From assembly GCF_036588685.1 (NCBI RefSeq), contig NC_086384.1, positions 10,864,195 to 10,928,194 of the forward strand: a stretch of 64,000 bases of DNA, read 5' to 3'. This stretch comes from Mytilus trossulus. Taxonomy: Eukaryota > Mollusca > Bivalvia > Mytilida > Mytilidae. Below the pieces are notes generated by a model, which ran no database searches, was not told the DNA's origin, and saw only the letters and a list, made by a program, of their open reading frames with translations. Within the stretch, counting starts at the first letter, position 1. Each line of letters begins with the position of its first letter. Positions 58,560 to 64,000 of the stretch are shown here, piece by piece. The translations under genes were made by a program, and so were the position numbers.

Positions 58560-60435
58560 TTTAACACATGACGTCATCAATTAACAAGAACGTTTTAGAT
58601 GTGGACGATGTTCAGCAATCGACGGATCCTAGGAAAGTTCCTTGTAGGCTTGTAGGGTGAAGAAAGGGGGAAATACGACTGGGGTAAGTTTTAAATTGCT
58701 ATCTTTTTTTTTTGGTTTAGACTTACTGTAAAATTGCGATTTAATGGTAGAATTTTTTAATGTTTCTTTTAAATCTATTCCCATTTTTTATTTAATAACT
58801 TACGATTATTGTGTACTTTCTGAAATCGTTGTATGGGGAAAAAACATAACTGAAAGGTTATTAAGCTTTTGAATGTCTTTCCCTCAATGAAATGTTTTAA
58901 AAGAGAAAGATAAACCGAGGAAGATTACCTAAATTTTAAATGTTGAATAAATAGAAAATACGTTTCTCTTTCCAATCTTTTACTCCCCCTCCCCAAAATT
59001 GATTTGTATCTACTGTATCAATTTTGAAGACACAACTATCTAAATGAAGTCTGTTTGATCTCCAGCTAATCTCCCTGTTTTAAAAGAAACTTAAAATGAC
59101 TCCCTTTAAATTCGATCCAAAAATATAGGGAATAGATATTCAAAAAGTCGTTATAATTTTATATTTAGTCTAAAACTAATCAAAGTCAGATTTTTTTTAT
59201 TCGGACATTCTTAGATACATTTTAACCATCTTGCTGAATTAAAACACTGATTTAAGATGTATGCTGTACACTTAATATAATAAAAAAAATTAAGTTCAAG
59301 CTAAGATGAAAAAAAAGGAATAAGAATTAACCTTTCATTTTTCCTATTTTGAAACTACGATGTTTGTACAAAGTTCAACTTTGTCGTAATTTGAAGGCAG
59401 ATTGATGATTCCGGGGGGGGGGGGATTGGAGGCTAACATGTTATTATCCTAGTATTGGATAAGGTAACGTGTTTTAGCTTAAAATAGTCAATATTGTTTT
59501 TAGTCTCGCTACACTCGGCGACATTTTTTTTTTAATTTGATATAATAACGCCCATTCAAAATCTAGGAACCGCCCCTAAAGGTAAAAGTAGATTTGAACT
59601 GTGCAGTATATCTGAGGTAGTTAATGCATACCTTTGCTGTGCATTATTCAGATTATAGTACAGTAAGAACAAAGAGATTTTACTCATGTCATGTTAAATT
59701 CTGAAGAAGAAAAAAATGATTATTGGCGTCGAAAAACTACGTATATACCCTCCCCTTTTTTAAATTCAATGGTTGCTCCCTAAGTAAAAACATTAGTTAA
59801 TTTAGTAGAAGCATATGGCATATTCAGTGGTATAGTTCAAGCAAAGTATTTACATTATATGTCACAGTAATGATTATCGGATTACTTATGATGACAACGT
59901 ACTGACCAAGGTAAATTCTCTTTTATGAACTACTTCCATGTGAGTTGGATACATTTCTCTCTTATTTGTCCTCGGCCATAGGTGCGATATAAGAATAGAA
60001 ATAATGTATGCATACATCAGAGAAAGAAATAACTATAATATGTAAATAACTTCTGAATTACTTTGTGTGTGTCCCTGAGACATTTTCTAATTGACGTAAT
60101 TCATAGCTTTCGTAAACAAAACAACAATTGAAGTGCACTATGAACGTTTATTTTTATTCTTCTTTTGTTCATCAGAAAGATGATCGGTGGAGGAAAAGAA
60201 GCAGGGGTCAAATTTTTAAATTTCGATAAAGAAATTGTATCGAGATTCTTATATACGGGATTATTACCAGCTATCAACCAGTTCAAATGAAGTGGATGTA
60301 AAAAAAATTATAGGCAACCGTACTACCTTCAACAATGAGAAAAACCCATACCGTATAGTTCCCTTCGACTTCATTGTTAAGGGACTAATACATGGAGAAT
60401 ATGTCAAAAGGACACAGATATGCTCCCGCTCGCCT
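58560..60435. other. No gene recognised
   Basis: Includes a run of 13 G at about 59411-59423. The frame at 60235-60447 (70 codons) has no motif. Confidence 0.45.
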
Positions 60436-60439
60436 ATAA

Positions 60440-60870
60440 AGTTATAAAGAGGTATGATTTAAGAAAAGAAAAGTGAGGACACCCAAATTCGGACTTGATT
60501 TGAGTTTTGCGGCAATAAGCTCTGTGTATATGTTTCATAACATTTGGTTGAGACTAACTTACGGTCAGGAACGGAAACGAAAAATATAACATTTTTGTAT
60601 TTGTAAAAGGGCATAGCTCTGGAACTTCAAAAGTGACGCCACACTAATTCAGACTTTACCTGTATTTTGAGGTAATATTAAACATTGCGTAAAAATTTCA
60701 TAACATTTGGTTGAGATTAATTAATTTTAGCGAAAGGAAATCGATTTCGTGATCTCCGTCAAGACGTCCGAACATTTTTACGTATAGAAAGATATACAAA
60801 CAGACAGGGTAACATTTATTGCACTCTCCGCTGCAAAGGGAGGAGGCATTCATTTAAATTTTAATTGTAT
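60440..60870 (+). repeat. Dispersed repeat R5
   Basis: Contains two imperfect copies of TTTCATAACATTTGGTTGAG (60532 and 60697) and ends TTGCACTCTCCGCTGCAAAG. Recognised as a common bivalve dispersed repeat; not coding. Confidence 0.5.
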
Positions 60871-60949
60871 GTACTAGGATATCAATATTATTGTGAATGA
60901 TATGTCATCAATTCATTTTTAGGCTGTAACAATAAAAAAACAAGAAAGA

Positions 60950-61200
60950 CTTTAGTGTCCCTAGTACACGGATTCCCCATCCGCACTCATTTTCAGTGGA
61001 CCGTGAAAATGGGGTAAAACTCTAATTGAGAAAGATCATAATCGTAGGAATACTAAGTTTTAAGTTGATTGGACTTCAACTTCATCAAAAACTACCTCGA
61101 CCAAAAACTTTAACCTGAAGCGGGACAGACGAACGAACGAACGAATGAACAGGCGAACGGACGCACAGACCAGAAATTATGATGCCCATAAATGGGCCAT
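60950..61200 (+). repeat. Dispersed repeat R6 with (GAAC)n
   Basis: CTACCTCGACCAAAAACTTT, then GCGGGACAGACGAACGAACG with a short (GAAC)n run, then ACAGACCAGAAATTATGATG. Common bivalve repeat by recognition. Confidence 0.5.
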
Positions 61201-61323
61201 AAAGAGAACTGCAAAGATTAACAATAAACAATCTGGAAATACGCTCACATGTATATATGATTCATTATGACAAATGTACATATAATAATCATTCAACATT
61301 CAAAACAAGAAAATAAGGTTGTT

Positions 61324-62005
61324 TTAGTAAGTCACCAGTATATGGTAAATCAAACACAAAATACTAAGAATTAAAAATGGCTGCTGCCTGCTAGAGCCAC
61401 TTGTGCTCTCTCCCTGTGGAATCAAAGCAATGACTCGTGCTGGACTTCCACTACCATCTTCAGTTTTCATAGCTCCTATTGAAATAATAGTCCCACTGAC
61501 CGGTATTCTGTCCAAGTAACCAACGTTTTCCAAACCACATATGTTTTCGGAACTGATCAGAGCATGTACAGGAAATTTCCTACTCTGGCCATAATCCAAA
61601 GATGGGGAATCAACACCAAGTACGTGAATTGTGCGGTGTGCCACCATCCATGCGACAGTATCTTCGTGCCAAGATGGAAAGTGAAAAGTCTTTGTATCAA
61701 TCGGATCTTCTGTGTTGAAAACACGTTTCTTATCAGGATACCTTTCATGCCAACCGGAGTTCATAATAACTATGGCGCCATTAGGTATACGCCCATTATT
61801 CTCCTCCCATTTTTGTATATCAGCTACAGTTACCCGATAGTCGATATCATTTTTGACCTTGTCTTTTACATCAATTATGACTCCTGGTCCAACTAAATGG
61901 TCAATCGGTATTTGATGGGTTGTCCATGAATATTGGTTGAAATGAACAGGTGCGTCCAGATGGGTTCCAAGATGTTCTGTTGTTTTAAGTGTATATGCTG
62001 CTACC
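61324..62005 (-). CDS. Cyclase-family (kynurenine formamidase-like) enzyme, gene 2, terminal exon
   Basis: The terminal exon of a paralogue of the gene at 52426-55149. The acceptor TTTCCAG ends at 62006, and exon sequence begins with one base completing a codon, then VAAYTLKTTEHLGTHLDAPVHF: the same phase-2 intron position and the same metal motif HLGTHLDAPVHF. SWHEDTVAW and GVDSPSLDYG are conserved. The protein ends with a Ser/Gly stretch (STSGSS) and a hydrophobic tail, again like a GPI-anchor signal. The first exon (signal peptide) was not found between 62006 and 64000; it is probably beyond the window, or missed. The 13 codons upstream of the acceptor, which keep the frame open to an ATG at 62043, are intron. 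No lesion is seen; substrate unknown. Confidence 0.75.
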
Positions 62006-62009
62006 CTGG

Positions 62010-63330
62010 AAAAAATTGTAGGGGTTAATTTTTTTTTTCTCAAATTTGTGATAATTTTAAATTATAAATACACCATCGATGGAAGACTATTATTTGATCA
62101 AAAGTTAATTGTAGATTTCAGACGTCAGTGCCCGGACAAAGATCACGAACATTGTCCTTTACCATGTTTACAGTGGTCAACTAATTGTAAATTGTTCGCT
62201 ATAAAACTATAGAATCTAATGACCCTGTGTCGCTAACCTGCATCTTCAACAGTCATCCAATGGCCACTTTAAGTACATATTAGCTTTAGAGTAGACTTGC
62301 TACAATTCCCTTTCTAATATTTTTCTCTTACTAATTTATATGTTTACTGATAAGTGCTAGCCTACTGATTGCCCTTCCTCCTGCAGATGTCAGTATAATT
62401 GTAATCTCCTAGTTATAGCAGTAAAACTATTAAAGGGGCAAAATTGAAAAAAAGAAGAATTTTTTTTAGGAAGGGACATGTAGCAAGTCTAGCTTTAGAG
62501 GTGAACTACCTAATTCATTCGTCTCAACTCGGCCGATTAGCGGATTCTACCGAGGATTGCCGAATGCTACCTAATTATGAGTTAACTGACAAAATCAACC
62601 CGTCTTAATGTTTCTTGTTTAAACGTTTCCTCTCAACTTTTATAGTTTTCGCGATAATAGGAAGAAAATGGTAATAAAATCTATTTTTAGCCATGTCGGC
62701 AGGCGAGGTAATCGACCACATCTTTTTAAACAAGATATCGTACATGTATGCTTGTTTGTTTCCAAGTTGGTTAAACTTGGACAAGGCGTTTCACAGGAGT
62801 TGATCTATGTGCAGTTAACGGAAAACGACAGACGTAGACAAACGACGGACGCCAAGTGATGGCAAAATCCCACCCTGGCACTTTAAGCTTTAAGCTGAGT
62901 GTGCTAAAATGAATGCCATTTATATATGTCATAATTGATTTAAAACAACTTTAAAGGAAGGATCGAGATTGCATTTGTTTGGAGTTCTCCTGTAAAGTTA
63001 GAACGACCACATTGCTTTTGAAGTTGCTATTTACCTATATACCTATCCCAATTTACGTTTCAAAATAATGCCTATTAAACAGTTGCCATAATTTACTTTA
63101 TTTAATATTCGTAGTGTCATTGGCAATCATACCCTTTCTCCGTATTTGTATAAGCACTCTGAAATCAGAAACTCATGGAAGAGGGAGAGGGTCATAATAG
63201 TAATGTTATTTTTCAAGCTAGGCGGTATTTAACTTCTAGAAAGCTGGATTGTTTCTGTTGATAATGATAAATAATTCAAATTGTCTTGGTTATCTTTAAT
63301 GATTACCCTAATTGACAATTAAAAAAGACC
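62010..63330. other. No gene recognised (intron 1 or upstream region of cyclase gene 2)
   Basis: No frame with a signal peptide followed by a DLT motif was found on the minus strand. The 63-codon plus frame at 62668-62859 has no motif. Confidence 0.4.
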
Positions 63331-63334
63331 TGTG

Positions 63335-63475
63335 TTGTGGGCTTTGCTCATTGTTGAAGGTCGTTGGACTACGGTGATCTATAATTGTTAATTTCTGTGC
63401 CAGTTTGGTCTCTTGTGCATAGAGAGTAGTCTCATTGGCAATCATACCACATCTTCTTTTTTATATTATAACATT
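63335..63475 (-). repeat. Dispersed repeat R3, reverse copy
   Basis: TGCTCATTGTTGAAGGTCGT, TTAATTTCTGTGCCAGTTTG and CTCATTGGCAATCATACCAC are the reverse complement of the R3 phrase. A shorter piece lies at 63110-63140. Confidence 0.6.
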
Positions 63476-63584
63476 TGATCTAACCTTTTAGACTGTCAGT
63501 GATTAATTTTAATGAACATGATATGTTTTATATTGTACTGTGTTGTTTCTAAAAAAAATATATTATCTTTTTAAAAACGGATTT

Positions 63585-63740
63585 AAAATATTGCGCTAAA
63601 ATGGGCATTGATGATATTCATTTTCGCTAAAATCATAATGGGTTAAAAATCTGGCGCTAAACTGGTGTATTATACTTTGGCGCTTAAACGTCTGATTATT
63701 TTCGCTAATATGTCTTTTCAATGCGTTACAATGTCCTCCG
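63585..63740. repeat. Short-motif repeat (GCGCTAAA)
   Basis: TTGCGCTAAAATGG, TTTCGCTAAAATC, TGGCGCTAAACTGG, TTGGCGCTTAAACG and TTTCGCTAATATG follow at about 30-base spacing. Similar in style to 110-225 at the left edge. Confidence 0.5.
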
Positions 63741-64000
63741 CCGAATGATATATAGCTAGATGTAGCTTGAAAAAGAAAATTAAGAATTAGAAATTAAAAG
63801 TTAAAAAGAGACTGACATTTTTAATATGTTTAAGAAACTCATAGTATTTATAATAATTAATGTGTCCTATTCAATGCAAATATAGGCACAAAAAATCAAA
63901 ATCTGTAAATTAAAATACATTTTTTTGCATTTGAGTTCCGCACTTACCTCCCCTACTCTTTTAGACATTTAGAATAAGGGAAAATTTGTGGTGAATATTA

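Overview
The window reads as an intergenic-rich stretch of a bivalve mollusc genome, most likely a mussel of the Mytilus type. The reasons are a strong A+T bias, spliced genes with GT/AG introns, no bacterial gene packing, several dispersed repeats that I recall as typical of mussel DNA, and a mobilome of RTE LINEs, Penelope-like, DIRS-like and Academ-like elements. The species call rests on recognition, not on a search. Almost no standing host gene is visible. The one host gene family I can support is a pair of minus-strand genes for secreted cyclase/kynurenine-formamidase-like enzymes at 52.4-55.15 kb and 61.3-62.0 kb.

Layout. 0-10.2 kb: about five diverged copies of a 1-1.7 kb repeat unit, one interrupted by a 2.5 kb TIR element (1022-3527, itself holding a LINE tail) and another by a 464 bp TTAA-flanked MITE (8716-9179). 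12.2-15.8 kb: a structurally near-full-length RTE-type LINE on the minus strand, with a 13 bp target duplication and three coding lesions. 17-23 kb and 27-29 kb: two halves of an old segmental duplication, the first holding a tRNA-derived SINE and a decayed DIRS-like element. 24-25.3 kb: a long-hairpin MITE and a 941 bp MITE with TAGTCCAG termini.

31.2-38.2 kb: a 7.0 kb TA-flanked TIR element with 27 bp perfect termini, subterminal arrays of short GC-rich palindromes, and an interior made of about 14 copies of a 255 bp satellite. A 1.9 kb Penelope-like element has inserted into one satellite monomer with a 5 bp duplication. 41.1-47.3 kb: a 6.2 kb element with TAGTCCAG termini and 3 bp target duplications, carrying a broken two-exon gene with a PIN/XPG-like nuclease domain and a cysteine-rich C-terminus, which I interpret as an Academ-type transposase. 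Its ends match those of the 941 bp MITE at 24.4 kb, so the two look like an autonomous relative and its non-autonomous partner.

49-58.6 kb: TTAA MITE, Penelope remnant, dispersed mussel repeats, cyclase gene 1 (with a tandem repeat in its intron that copies the splice acceptor about seven times), a 782 bp TIR element built of TCCGTT-like motifs, and a 150 bp hairpin MITE. 60-64 kb: two further dispersed repeats, the terminal exon of cyclase gene 2, and a short-motif repeat at the right edge resembling the one at the left edge.

How the parts work together: the two cyclase genes share orientation, intron phase and a C-terminal hydrophobic tail, and so look like tandem paralogues. Everything else is parasitic DNA, much of it nested, and the nesting gives an order of insertion.
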